A stretch of 64,000 nucleotides of DNA. Source: Cellulophaga baltica (GTDB taxonomy: Bacteria; Bacteroidota; Bacteroidia; Flavobacteriales; Flavobacteriaceae). The notes below the pieces were generated by a model that saw nothing but the letters and a program-made list of their open reading frames with translations, made no database searches and was not told the origin of the DNA. The stretch is from NCBI RefSeq assembly GCF_900102165.1, contig NZ_FNBD01000009.1:62001-126000 (forward strand), read 5' to 3'. Of the stretch, positions 54,135-63,880 are shown one piece after another. Position 1 is the first letter of the stretch, and every line of letters starts with the position of its first letter. A program made the translations under genes and the position numbers.

Positions 54135-54287
54135 TTGCAAAGCAAAAGCATAACATCTTAAAATTATAATATGAGCTAGGCTTTGTATACTTCTATTGTA
54201 TAACTATGCGTCATGGTTTAGAGGCTGATTGTTATGTTATGATTTAATGACATCAACAACTGGCTATATACATTAAGTTCAGGCATT

Positions 54288-55929
54288 TTAATGCTTGCCA
54301 TCTGGGTAAAGGTCATTTGTATACCTGTAAACCTCAGCCTTTCCAGTGCCTCTAGCATTTGTAATTTCTACTTTCCATTGTTTTTTTAAGTTAGCGAGCA
54401 CCTCTGATTGTTGTGGATTGTTTGCTAAATTAGAAAGCTCATTGGGGTCGTTTTTTAAATTATATAATTCTTCATATACAGGTTTTTCCCCATGTAAAGG
54501 CGCTTCAATATAATCTCGGTAAATGGCAACCTGAGGATCGTGCATGCTATATAGCATTTCATTGATTGGAATACCTATTTCTTTCGCATACTTAATTTCT
54601 TTTGAGGCAGAGAAGTTGTTGTTTTTGTAATACCGAATATATTTCCATTCTTTATTTTGTATCGCCTCACATCTAGGATTTCCAAAATGCGTAGACCAGA
54701 GATTTTCTGTGTAGACATAATTACGTACTTCTGTTGTAGAACCTGTGATTAACGATGAGATATTTTTACCTTGAAAAGTGCTTGGAGGAGTAACTCCAGC
54801 CATAGCAAGCATAGTAGGCGCAATATCTATGGTTTGCACTAAGGCATCACTCTTCAAGCCTTTTTGCTTTTTAGGTGCTTTAGGGTTAAATACAATAATT
54901 GGCACATGGGTAGTTTGTTCATAACAAAGAGCTTTACCTCCTAAACCTTGTTGCCCCCCAAATAAGCCGTGATCAGAGGTGAAAACAATAATCGTATTTT
55001 TATCTAGTTTTAGATCTTTCAGTTTTTTTCTTAGATTTCCCACCAGTCGGTCAATACCTGTCATTGCCTCTAATTCTCGTATGTAGCGTTCTTTTAATCC
55101 TTCTGCAGTATCAACATAATTATATCCTTCTTGTCTATCTTCAGTTTTAAGCAGGTCAGCAGGTAATTTTGGTGTCTTTATATCTGCTTTAGCGATATAA
55201 TTTTCAGGTAATGAAAGGTCCAAATTACGATACATGGTTTTATAAATAGCATCGTCATCTTCTTTTAATTTAATAGAACGGGTACCCGCACCATGTGGTA
55301 AATTAAAATTGATAGATAGCATAAAAGGCTTGTCTGCAGGTCTGTTTTCTAAAAAATGTAGTGCTCCTTTTAGTTTTCTAGCATTAGGATCTAAGAATTC
55401 ATCTACTCCTTCATTAATAATTTCTGGCTGCGTAAAGGCAATAGCATCGTTAAAAATTCGGTGATTGTCTTTCGGGTAAAATCCTAAATGTCCGTGGCCT
55501 GCATACCAATAATCAAAACTTTGTTCCATGTCCGCTATCGTATCCTCCTTCGCCAATGGGAGCATGGTTCTTTCCTACCCAGCCCGTATAGTAACCACTA
55601 TTTCGTAGTATTACAGGATATGAATTTTCCCATGCAGTATCGGAAACACTTGTGCCAGAATTAAAATTTACGCCGTGTTTGCGTTCGTATTGGCTTAATA
55701 AGATAGATATTCTACTAGGTGTACAAATGGCACTCGTGACATGGGCATTGGTAAATAAAATACCTTCTTGAGCTATTTTATCAATATTAGGGGTTTGAAC
55801 TACAGCATTGCCTGTGCACCCTAATAAATCATAGGATTGATCATCCGTTAGAATAAAAACAATATTGGGACGTTCTTGTGCTTTTAGTAGCGTAACAAAG
55901 AGAAAAAGAATTACAAATATATATTTCAT
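54288..55929 (-). pseudogene. S1-family sulfatase interrupted by a frameshift
   Basis: Two overlapping frames together make one sulfatase. The first (55929 down to 55513) has a signal peptide, FILTDDQSYD and the formylglycine motif CTPSRISILLSQYERKHG (Cys69), then ends shortly after HAPIGEGGYDSG. The second (from about 55529 down to 54288) continues with MEQSFDYWYAGHGHLGFYP, the metal block FTSDHGLFGGQQG and a normal C-terminus. Dropping one C at about 55530 would restore a single frame of ~545 residues. It could be a real inactivating mutation, a sequencing error, or rarely a recoded gene. It lies 3 bp after the next upstream sulfatase, so it is part of the operon. Confidence 0.85.
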
Positions 55930-55932
55930 GGT

Positions 55933-57771
55933 TTATATTTTTTTTATGTAAACGTAATAGGCAATATTTGATCGATTTTGAGTGTCAACAAAATTTCCAA
56001 AAAATTTAGTTTTACCCGCTTTTAAGTTTACCACGAAATCTGCTGAGCTAGCATCTTTTTGAACTTCAGTTTCTAATTTTAATTGATGTTCAAATTCTAT
56101 AACAGCTTTGGTATACTGCATATTTTTTCCTTCTGGTATGTTTTTTTCTAATCCAGGAATTTCTGTGGTTGTTATTTTTGGGGTGGTGGTATTGATGCTT
56201 AGGTCAGCTTCTATCGGGTATCTTCTAAGTGCTACTTCGTGCGTGCCTTCTTCCAGAATATCAACACTCCAATACCCACTACCCATCTTACCTTCTCTTA
56301 TTTGAATTTGATTCCAAGGTTGCATCGTTTCTTTGCCATGAGTGTCATGAGCAGTAAGGGTAGTAGGATTTTCACTTTTTGACCCTATTTTAAAGTAAAT
56401 TTTTTCATTAAAATCTTTCGAAACTTGAGTCCACCATTGCTCATAAAACGCTTTCATTTCATTAACCTTCTCGGGGTTATCAGCAGCAATATTGGTAACC
56501 TGACCTATATCTTCGGAAACATCATACAGGTCTTTTCCATTAATTAAGCGCCAATTAGCTTGCATTACTGCAGAATTCTTCCATTTTCTAGGATTTTGTA
56601 CCCGTTGAGAATCCGTAATTAGCATTCTATCGTTTAGGGTATCTTTTCCTTTTAATAGTGGGGCAATACTTTGGCCGTCCAGTGCCAAATGATCTTTAGG
56701 CAATGCGATACCACAGAGGTCTGCAAGTGTAGGTAGTATATCAATTTGAGCCGTAAGCGTATTAATATCTTTCGGCGTATTAATTTTGCCGTCTTTCCAG
56801 TGAATAAAGAAAGGAACTCTATGACCGCCTTCATATTCACTTCCTTTATGACCACGCATGCCCGCATTATAACCGGTAACTTTTCCTTTTTTATTGTAAT
56901 ATCCTGCTGCAGTACCATTATCACTCATAAAAATTAAGATGGTATTATCAGCAATATTGAGTTCTTTTAATTTGGTTCGTAGTGTTCCAAAATTATCATC
57001 AATATTGGTAATCATCCCATAAAAACGCTTTTGTGTATCTGCTAAAACAGCCTCATCTAAATCTTTATACAAGCCATAATATTCTGTAGGTACATTGTAA
57101 GGACCATGTGGAGCATTGGGAGCTAGATAACAGAAAAATGGCTCATCCTTATTCGTTTCAATAAATTTAATAGCTTCGTCAAAAAACACATCGGTACAAT
57201 ATCCTTCGTATTTTTCTGGTTTTCCATTATGAAAATAGGTGTCATTAAAGTAGGTGTTATCCCAATAATCAGGGGTTTGTTGTACGCCACCACCGCCATG
57301 CATTACCGTTTCTTGGAAACCACGATCTTCTGGTCTAAACGGATAATTATCACCCAAATGCCATTTTCCAAATCCACCCGTATTATAACCAGCCTCAGCA
57401 AACATATTGGCCAACGTTTTTTCATTTTCGCGTAATAAAGACCATCCGCCAACCGTATGCCAAACCCCAGTACTATTGGCGTATCTCCCAGTCATTAGCC
57501 CTGCACGTGTAGGTGCGCATGTAGGTCCTACATGGAAATTAGTTAAATGTGAGCTCTCTGTATAAAAAGAATCTATGTTGGGAGTTTTGATGATGTTGTT
57601 GCCATGAACACCTAGATCTCCATATCCTTGATCATCGGTAATTACAATAATTACATTGGGTTTTGATTTTTCTTCTTTATCTTTTTTGAGCTGTTTTTTA
57701 TTGGAACAACCTGTCATAAAAATAAAGCTTAAAATTACAAAGAGAGTTGATTTTACTTTAGAATACCTCAT
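55933..57771 (-). CDS. S1-family sulfatase with C-terminal beta domain, lipoprotein
   Basis: A 612-residue lipoprotein sulfatase (lipobox FMTGC, Cys22). The formylglycine site is Cys85 in CAPTRAGLMTGRY (C-x-P-T-R). Metal ligands are in VITDDQGYGDLG and FMSDNGTAAGYY. After the core, ~470-612 form an extra beta-rich domain (MGSGYWSVDILEEGTHEVAL) seen in some arylsulfatase A-like proteins of algal degraders. Together with the following frameshifted sulfatase and the preceding GH2 (18-bp gap) it forms one operon. Likely periplasmic side of the outer membrane, or surface exposed. Confidence 0.91.
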   Translation of the reverse strand: MRYSKVKSTLFVILSFIFMTGCSNKKQLKKDKEEKSKPNVIIVITDDQGYGDLGVHGNNIIKTPNIDSFYTESSHLTNFHVGPTCAPTRAGLMTGRYANSTGVWHTVGGWSLLRENEKTLANMFAEAGYNTGGFGKWHLGDNYPFRPEDRGFQETVMHGGGGVQQTPDYWDNTYFNDTYFHNGKPEKYEGYCTDVFFDEAIKFIETNKDEPFFCYLAPNAPHGPYNVPTEYYGLYKDLDEAVLADTQKRFYGMITNIDDNFGTLRTKLKELNIADNTILIFMSDNGTAAGYYNKKGKVTGYNAGMRGHKGSEYEGGHRVPFFIHWKDGKINTPKDINTLTAQIDILPTLADLCGIALPKDHLALDGQSIAPLLKGKDTLNDRMLITDSQRVQNPRKWKNSAVMQANWRLINGKDLYDVSEDIGQVTNIAADNPEKVNEMKAFYEQWWTQVSKDFNEKIYFKIGSKSENPTTLTAHDTHGKETMQPWNQIQIREGKMGSGYWSVDILEEGTHEVALRRYPIEADLSINTTTPKITTTEIPGLEKNIPEGKNMQYTKAVIEFEHQLKLETEVQKDASSADFVVNLKAGKTKFFGNFVDTQNRSNIAYYVYIKKI

Positions 57772-57789
57772 TTTTGAAGTTTAGTTGAT

Positions 57790-60666
57790 TTATTTTATTT
57801 GTTTTAAAACGAAACCATTTAGCCAAAGGCTTCCTTTTTCGATTTTATTTTTAAATTTTAAAATAACAGGATTGGAACCATCTGACACCAAGGTTGAGTT
57901 AATAGAAATCGGTTGACGCTCACCGCTACTATTATTATCGTAGTAATTTACAATATGATCGTCTGATGTTCTCGTGAAACTACCATCTGCATCATTTACA
58001 GTAACTTCTATTTCATTGGTTGATTTAATATCCAATTTTCTAGCATGATGAAATGTTTCTAGAACATATGAGCCGGCTTTTAAATTGCTTAATTTAAAAT
58101 GAATTTCTCCTTTCTCAACAAATAGGCCGTCTGTACCTACGAAACTTAAATCCCCGAGCATACTTGTCCCATTCCCTAACCAATTTATTTTTTCGTTGGC
58201 GCTTATTTCTACTTGGGTATTTGTTTCTTTAATGGTATAGTTTAAATCATTATTGGTAATTCCTGTCCATTCTTCCCATTCAAATTGTACCAATTGTTTT
58301 TCTCCACCAATATCTACCCTGGTAATGGGAAAATCGTATATCGTTTTTGCAGTATTGGCAATTTCATCGGTATTAAATTTCGCGGTACTAATTGTTGCTT
58401 TACCAGACTTTATACCTGTTGCTTTTGCAGTAACCGTGATAGTGCCAGAGTTGTTGGTTCCTTTCACATAGATAGCTGCAACACCATTATATGCTGGTGC
58501 AGGATTTGCATAAATTTTACCATTGTCTATTAATTCTCCAGCTCCAGAAACCGAAAACCTAACTTCGTTTTCTGAACTGGTTACAACTTCTCCATTTTCA
58601 TCTAAAATAGAAGCGTAGACCAATCTTACATCTGATCCACCTGCATAGAAAGGTTGGTCAGTAATGTTATACGTCACTTTTAGATGGTGTGGTTTACCTT
58701 CTTTCTGTCGTGTAAATTCCGTTACTTTTTCTCCATTGGTATAACCAACGGCTTTTAAAGTCCCTTCCTTCCAATGGTACTTGAAAGTAAAAGACGGATG
58801 ATTTAGATTGATTTTGGTTATGTCATTATCCGGTACCTGTCTCGCCACTAAATTACCGTTGTGGTATAAGGCTACTTCTTGACAATTGCTGAATACACGA
58901 ATTTTTCCATCTTTAGAAGCCGTTTCATCAGCAATGTGAACAATAGGCTTTGCCACCAGTTCTGATTGATACCAATAATACACAGGTTTAGGTACTCTGT
59001 AAGGTGATAGAACACCGTACGTGGTCATAAAATCTCGCGACCATTGATCATCTACAATATCAGGTTGCAAGTGATTGTAATCTGCTCCTAACCATGTGAT
59101 TGCGGCAAAATTGTTTTTATTGCCCTTGTAACGAGATATGTGAAATTGATTTACTTCTGAATTAGGAGAACTACCGTGTTCCATAACCATGGTAAAGGCA
59201 CTCTCGGGAAACTCCGTCCTACGATAATCCATAGTGGCATGTACATCTGTAATGCCTTCATTTTTTGGTCCGTCCCATGGGGCAGAGGCAGAGGCGGTCA
59301 ATCTAAAAGGATCTTCTTCTTTTGCCACGGTTTGCATTCTAGGCACAGGACCTCTATGATTAATACCAGCTCCCCAAACAATTATAGAAGGGTGATTTCT
59401 ATGGTTACGAATCATAGTTCTTGTTGCTTTTTCTAAATTTTCAAACCAAGTATCGCCGCCCCATTCTATCCAGGTAGATGGTTCTTCATAAATAAAGATT
59501 CCTAATTCATCACAAGCTTTTATAAAAGCATCATCTTGTGTGTAATGAGAAAGCCTTATGATATTCATACCGGCTTTTTTGTATTGTAGAGCTTCGTTGT
59601 AATGAAACGAGTTTGGAACGGCATCACCAATATTAGGATAACTTTGATGACGGTTTGCTCCAACTAGAAATAAGGGTTCTCCGTTTAATACAAATCCTTT
59701 TCCTTTTTCTAAGGCAAACTTTCTGAAACCAAAAGTGTTTTCAACAAAATCTAATGGTGTTTCATTATCATAGATGACGGAATTTACGCGATATAAATAA
59801 GGACTGTCTGGAGACCATAAATGGTAATCATCTTCAACAGTAACCGATTGTCTAAATGTGTGGGTACTGTGTGCTTTTATAGTAGATTCAGAAATCACTT
59901 TTCTAAGGACTAAACCTTCTTTCGTAATAATATTCGTGACAATCTTTGTTTTCTTATCTGCTGCATGATCATTCTTTACCGTAGTTTTAATAGTTACAGT
60001 ACCATTATGCTTATTTACCGTAGGCGTCGTAATATGAACACCTGCATCATAATCTTCCCAATTGAAAGTTACATGTACTGGGTTTGTAGTTACCAAATAC
60101 ACATCTCTATACAACCCTCCAAATTTTACATAATCTGTTCTATGCGGATCAGGAGCAATAGTCTGGCTATAACTATTATCTGCTTTTATCGCTATCGTAT
60201 TTTCTTTCCCTAAGGTAACAAAGTCGGTTATATCAAAATGAAATGGTACATATCCATTCACCGCGTATTTCCCTACTTTTTTTCCATTAATCCATAATTC
60301 TGTGGCATTATGAATTGCTTCAAATTCTAAATAAATCTTGTTAGATGGTTTTGCATCAATTTTTATTTTTTTACGATACCAGCTAATATCCCGTAAGAAT
60401 TTTTCTTGTACCCAGGTTTCTTTAATAATATCCATTTCATAGGATACTAGTTGAGAAGTGTGCGGAACAGAAACCTCTTTCCAAGAACGATCATCAAAAT
60501 CTGTAGCCGTAGGAGTCTGCTCTAGATCTCCCAAATGAAATTTCCATCCAATGTTTAAGTTTGTTTTTGTTCGGTCACCTGCTTCAAAACCTTGTGGTAA
60601 TTTTGTGTTTTGACCAAATGTTAATGTGCTAATGAATAGGCTGAATAATAAATAGTTTAGTTTCAT
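57790..60666 (-). CDS. GH2-family protein with altered acid/base site
   Basis: A 958-residue secreted protein (signal ~1-19, TFGQ) with GH2 order: jelly-roll (~35-200), Ig-like (~205-310), TIM barrel (~315-610), Ig-like domains and an added C-terminal module (~770-958). The block that normally reads W-S-x-G-N-E is WGAGINHRG here, so the acid/base Glu is replaced by His437. The nucleophile candidate remains (Glu496 in VMEHGSS). It may use another acid, have another chemistry, or only bind. Upstream barrel blocks are normal (RLSHYTQDDAFIKACDELGI). It precedes two sulfatase genes in an operon that starts after a terminator. Beta-galactosidase activity cannot be assumed. Confidence 0.85.
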   Translation of the reverse strand: MKLNYLLFSLFISTLTFGQNTKLPQGFEAGDRTKTNLNIGWKFHLGDLEQTPTATDFDDRSWKEVSVPHTSQLVSYEMDIIKETWVQEKFLRDISWYRKKIKIDAKPSNKIYLEFEAIHNATELWINGKKVGKYAVNGYVPFHFDITDFVTLGKENTIAIKADNSYSQTIAPDPHRTDYVKFGGLYRDVYLVTTNPVHVTFNWEDYDAGVHITTPTVNKHNGTVTIKTTVKNDHAADKKTKIVTNIITKEGLVLRKVISESTIKAHSTHTFRQSVTVEDDYHLWSPDSPYLYRVNSVIYDNETPLDFVENTFGFRKFALEKGKGFVLNGEPLFLVGANRHQSYPNIGDAVPNSFHYNEALQYKKAGMNIIRLSHYTQDDAFIKACDELGIFIYEEPSTWIEWGGDTWFENLEKATRTMIRNHRNHPSIIVWGAGINHRGPVPRMQTVAKEEDPFRLTASASAPWDGPKNEGITDVHATMDYRRTEFPESAFTMVMEHGSSPNSEVNQFHISRYKGNKNNFAAITWLGADYNHLQPDIVDDQWSRDFMTTYGVLSPYRVPKPVYYWYQSELVAKPIVHIADETASKDGKIRVFSNCQEVALYHNGNLVARQVPDNDITKINLNHPSFTFKYHWKEGTLKAVGYTNGEKVTEFTRQKEGKPHHLKVTYNITDQPFYAGGSDVRLVYASILDENGEVVTSSENEVRFSVSGAGELIDNGKIYANPAPAYNGVAAIYVKGTNNSGTITVTAKATGIKSGKATISTAKFNTDEIANTAKTIYDFPITRVDIGGEKQLVQFEWEEWTGITNNDLNYTIKETNTQVEISANEKINWLGNGTSMLGDLSFVGTDGLFVEKGEIHFKLSNLKAGSYVLETFHHARKLDIKSTNEIEVTVNDADGSFTRTSDDHIVNYYDNNSSGERQPISINSTLVSDGSNPVILKFKNKIEKGSLWLNGFVLKQIK

Positions 60667-60742
60667 TTTAAGTGAGTGAGTTTTGTGGTAATAAAATTAT
60701 TTATTCTTAAAATGGTACGCCAGTAGAAATGTTTGTAAACTT

Positions 60743-60764
60743 ACCACATATGGTTTATTGTGGT
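60743..60764. promoter_or_regulatory. Weak inverted repeat upstream of the altered GH2
   Basis: ACCACA and TGTGGT form a 6-bp inverted repeat with a 10-nt spacer in the 224-bp gap before the GH2 start codon. No clear TAnnTTTG box was found on the minus strand. The remaining gap is occupied by the terminator at 60826-60868. Confidence 0.25.
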
Positions 60765-60825
60765 TAGATACCTCGTAATCTTGAATATTTTAGTTTGTTT
60801 TGGCTTGGAAAATTCAGAATCTAGT

Positions 60826-60868
60826 GTAAAAACAAAGAAGACTTTGAAATACATTCCAAAGTCTTCTT
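60826..60868 (-). terminator. Rho-independent terminator after a sulfatase gene
   Basis: AAGAAGACTTTG and CAAAGTCTTCTT form a perfect 12-bp stem; on the minus strand it is followed by TTTGTTTTTAC. It lies 22 bp after the stop of the sulfatase at 60891 and separates that transcript from the GH2 operon. Confidence 0.88.
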
Positions 60869-60890
60869 CTCTTATTTAAATTAGCATTAC

Positions 60891-62480
60891 TTATTTTAGT
60901 TCTAATTCTTTTATTTCTATAGTGGTTTCTCCTCTTAATTCTTCATAGGTCGCAATCATCTCTTTAAGTTTTTCTGCATGCGTAACGGCTAAATTAGTTT
61001 CCTGCTTGATATCTGTTTTGAGATTGTAGAGTTGGTATGTATCTGCTATCCCTAATTCTATATCTACCTGGGTGTTTATTGGATTGCCTGTATAAGGCGG
61101 AATTAATATCCAGTCGCCACTTCTTAGGGCTGTTTTTTGACCGGCTTCTAGTACTAGGTTAGTTCTTCCTATTTTAGATTTTCCTAATAGTACATCCATT
61201 AGCTCTTCACTATCGCTTGTTGTGATGTCACTGCCCGCAAGTTTCGCTAAAGAGTTCAATAAATCAACTTGGCAAACAAGAGCGTCAGAAACACTTGGTG
61301 TAATGGTGCCTTTCCAATACGTAATAAAGGGTACATGCGTTCCTGCATCAAACAAGCTATATTTTCCTCCTCTTAAACCGCCAGCAGGAGTATGGTTGCC
61401 TAATTTTTCTACAGCATCATCAAAATAACCATCATTTAAGACAGGGCCATTATCACTCGTAAAAACAATTAAAGTGTTTTCCAATATTTTTTCGTCTTCT
61501 AATGTTTTTATAAATTCTCCGATAACCCAGTCAGCTTCAAGAATTACATCGCCACGTGGTCCCATACCAGATGCGCCTAGAAAGCGTGGGTGAGGAGTAC
61601 GCGGTACATGTGGTTGTTGTAAGGCATAGTATAAAAAGAAAGGTTCTTTTTTATGATTCTTGACATAGTCTTTTGCTTTTTCTAGAAAGTGATCGGCCAT
61701 ATCAACATCTTTCCATTTAGCGGTTTCACCACCTTTCATAAATCCAATTCTAGGGATACCATTTACAATACTATTATTATGACCATGATGCCACTTCATT
61801 TTTAATAACTCAGGATTATCTTTTCCTGTAGGTTGCCCTTCATAATTTTGCGCATAATCTACTTCGATAGGATCATTAGGATCTAAACCATCTACATGAC
61901 CATCTTTAATGTATACGGTAGGAACTCGATCTTGTGTTGCTGCCATGATGTAAGAATAGTCAAAACCAACTTCGTTAGGACCAGGAGAAACCCGCTCATT
62001 CCAATTCACGTGACCTGTTCCTAAACCAAGATGCCATTTACCTACAATGCCGGTAGTATAGCCTTGTTGTTTTAGCATTTTAGGAACGGTAGTTTGTTCT
62101 GTACTTATAATTAATGGGGCGGTACCAGGTAATATTTGAGCATCTTTGTTTCTCCAAGGATACACTCCTGTTAAAATACCGTATCGGCTAGGAGTACAGG
62201 TTGACGAGGTAGCATAGCCATTGGTGAAACGCACTCCGCCATGTGCAAGTTTATCTATATTAGGAGTACTAATTTCTGTTGCGCCATTAGCACTGATATC
62301 ACCATAACCTAAGTCATCTAAGTAAATTACCACAATATTAGGTTTTGAAGAAGCCTCTTTTACTTCGGTAGTAGCTGTTTCCTTTTTTTTATTCTCTTGT
62401 TTGCAGCTAAAGGTACAGACGATTAAAAGCAATAAACCAAGTTTTAAAAAAATGTTTTTAGAGATTGAATGTGATGTCAT
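60891..62480 (-). CDS. S1-family sulfatase, lipoprotein
   Basis: A 529-residue lipoprotein sulfatase (lipobox TFSC, Cys26) with a short Lys/Glu-rich stretch behind the anchor. The catalytic Cys95 is in CTPSRYGILTG; metal ligands are in IYLDDLGYGDIS and FTSDNGPVLNDG. HHGHNNSIVNGIPRIGFMKG and LQQPHVPRTPHPRF are family loops near the substrate site. It is 7 bp downstream of the sulfatase at 62488 and ends at a terminator. The exact sulfate position is not known. Confidence 0.92.
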   Translation of the reverse strand: MTSHSISKNIFLKLGLLLLIVCTFSCKQENKKKETATTEVKEASSKPNIVVIYLDDLGYGDISANGATEISTPNIDKLAHGGVRFTNGYATSSTCTPSRYGILTGVYPWRNKDAQILPGTAPLIISTEQTTVPKMLKQQGYTTGIVGKWHLGLGTGHVNWNERVSPGPNEVGFDYSYIMAATQDRVPTVYIKDGHVDGLDPNDPIEVDYAQNYEGQPTGKDNPELLKMKWHHGHNNSIVNGIPRIGFMKGGETAKWKDVDMADHFLEKAKDYVKNHKKEPFFLYYALQQPHVPRTPHPRFLGASGMGPRGDVILEADWVIGEFIKTLEDEKILENTLIVFTSDNGPVLNDGYFDDAVEKLGNHTPAGGLRGGKYSLFDAGTHVPFITYWKGTITPSVSDALVCQVDLLNSLAKLAGSDITTSDSEELMDVLLGKSKIGRTNLVLEAGQKTALRSGDWILIPPYTGNPINTQVDIELGIADTYQLYNLKTDIKQETNLAVTHAEKLKEMIATYEELRGETTIEIKELELK

Positions 62481-62487
62481 TGGTCTG

Positions 62488-63879
62488 TTATTTTATTTTT
62501 TTGTTTAGTGATTTGTTTCTGTTTCCTTGCCATTTTCTGTCTTCTTTAAGGACATTTTCTGCATGTGGATCTAACCAACCTGGAGCTATGTTTTTGGCAT
62601 CCCATTTTTTGTAGGCTTTTTCTAAGGCGACTATAATTTCAGGGTTTTCATTTGAAATATCATAGCGTTCCAGATGATCTTTTTCAAGATCAAAAAGTAA
62701 GGTTTTGTTCTTATAAGCACTCTTGTAGAGCTTGTAATTGCCTTTTCTAACGGCATATTCAAAGTTTCCTGATGATCTCCAAAACAAGGTTTCATGAGGA
62801 ATTTCTTGTGTTTTCTGTAGAATGAAAGGAAGTAAGTCTACTCCGTCTAACTGGCTTTCTTTTTTTGCTTTACCGCCAGCTGCATTTAAAAATGTAGGGA
62901 ATAAATCTAAGGAAGATATTGGTTTATTATAGGTGTATTTTTCTTTTATTTTTTTAGGCCAAGTGATAAAGAATGGCACTTTAATTCCGCCTTCAAATAG
63001 CATGCCTTTGTGGCCTCTATAAGGTTTATTATCGGCATGTTCTATTCTCCCTCCATTATCACTTAAAAATACCAGAATGGTGTTTTCTTTTAAACCGTTA
63101 GCACTTAATGTAGAATCTATTTTACCAACATTAGCATCTACAGCATTAACCATAGCAGCATATATACTTCTACCAGCATATTCTATATGTTTGGTTTTTT
63201 CAAGGTATTCTTTTGTTGCTTGATCTGGGGCATGAGGTGCATTATAGGCAAGGTACATGAAAAAAGGTTTCTTATCTTTTTTGGTAATAAAACTAATGGC
63301 TTCAGTTGTGAAGTCATCAGTCAAATAGGTTAATTCCTCTTCGGGTACCACCTTTCTATTTCTATAAATTGTCTGAATTTCATTTTTAGATTCGCCCCAA
63401 TAATTCATACCGCCTCCAGGAAAACCAAACCAGTGATCAAAACCTTGTGCTGGTGGATACAAATCTGGATGGTCTCCCAAGTGCCATTTTCCAATTGCAC
63501 TGGTTCTATATCCTTGTTCTTTCAAGGCTTCGGAAATCATTTTTTCTGATAATGGTGTGCCTACAGTAGCATCATTTTTTCCATCATAGGGCATATTACA
63601 ATCATGGCCAAAACGTGCTTGGCAGCGGCCAGTTAATAACCCTGCTCTCGAAGGACTACAATACGGATGTGATACATATCCGTTAGAAAAAATAGCACCT
63701 TCAGAAGCTAGTCTGTCTAAATTTGGTGTAGGTATATCTGTTGCTCCGTTAAAGCCAACATCTGCCCATCCTTGATCATCTGTGAGAATCACTATAATAT
63801 TAGGTTGTTCTTGCCCATTGGTCTTCAGGACAAAACTGAGTACAGCACATAGCAATATAATTTTTTTGTAGGATATCAT
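62488..63879 (-). CDS. S1-family sulfatase
   Basis: A 463-residue secreted sulfatase (signal ~1-22, KTNGQ). The formylglycine site is Cys74 in CSPSRAGLLTGRCQARFG; metal ligands are in VILTDDQGWADVG and FLSDNGGRIEHAD. The long Arg-rich post-motif segment and AYNAPHAPDQATKEYL are typical of arylsulfatase A-like enzymes. Its ATG is 1 bp after the stop of the partial GH2 gene at 63881, so the two are closely linked in translation. It precedes another sulfatase by 7 bp. Confidence 0.92.
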   Translation of the reverse strand: MISYKKIILLCAVLSFVLKTNGQEQPNIIVILTDDQGWADVGFNGATDIPTPNLDRLASEGAIFSNGYVSHPYCSPSRAGLLTGRCQARFGHDCNMPYDGKNDATVGTPLSEKMISEALKEQGYRTSAIGKWHLGDHPDLYPPAQGFDHWFGFPGGGMNYWGESKNEIQTIYRNRKVVPEEELTYLTDDFTTEAISFITKKDKKPFFMYLAYNAPHAPDQATKEYLEKTKHIEYAGRSIYAAMVNAVDANVGKIDSTLSANGLKENTILVFLSDNGGRIEHADNKPYRGHKGMLFEGGIKVPFFITWPKKIKEKYTYNKPISSLDLFPTFLNAAGGKAKKESQLDGVDLLPFILQKTQEIPHETLFWRSSGNFEYAVRKGNYKLYKSAYKNKTLLFDLEKDHLERYDISNENPEIIVALEKAYKKWDAKNIAPGWLDPHAENVLKEDRKWQGNRNKSLNKKIK

Positions 63880-63880
63880 T

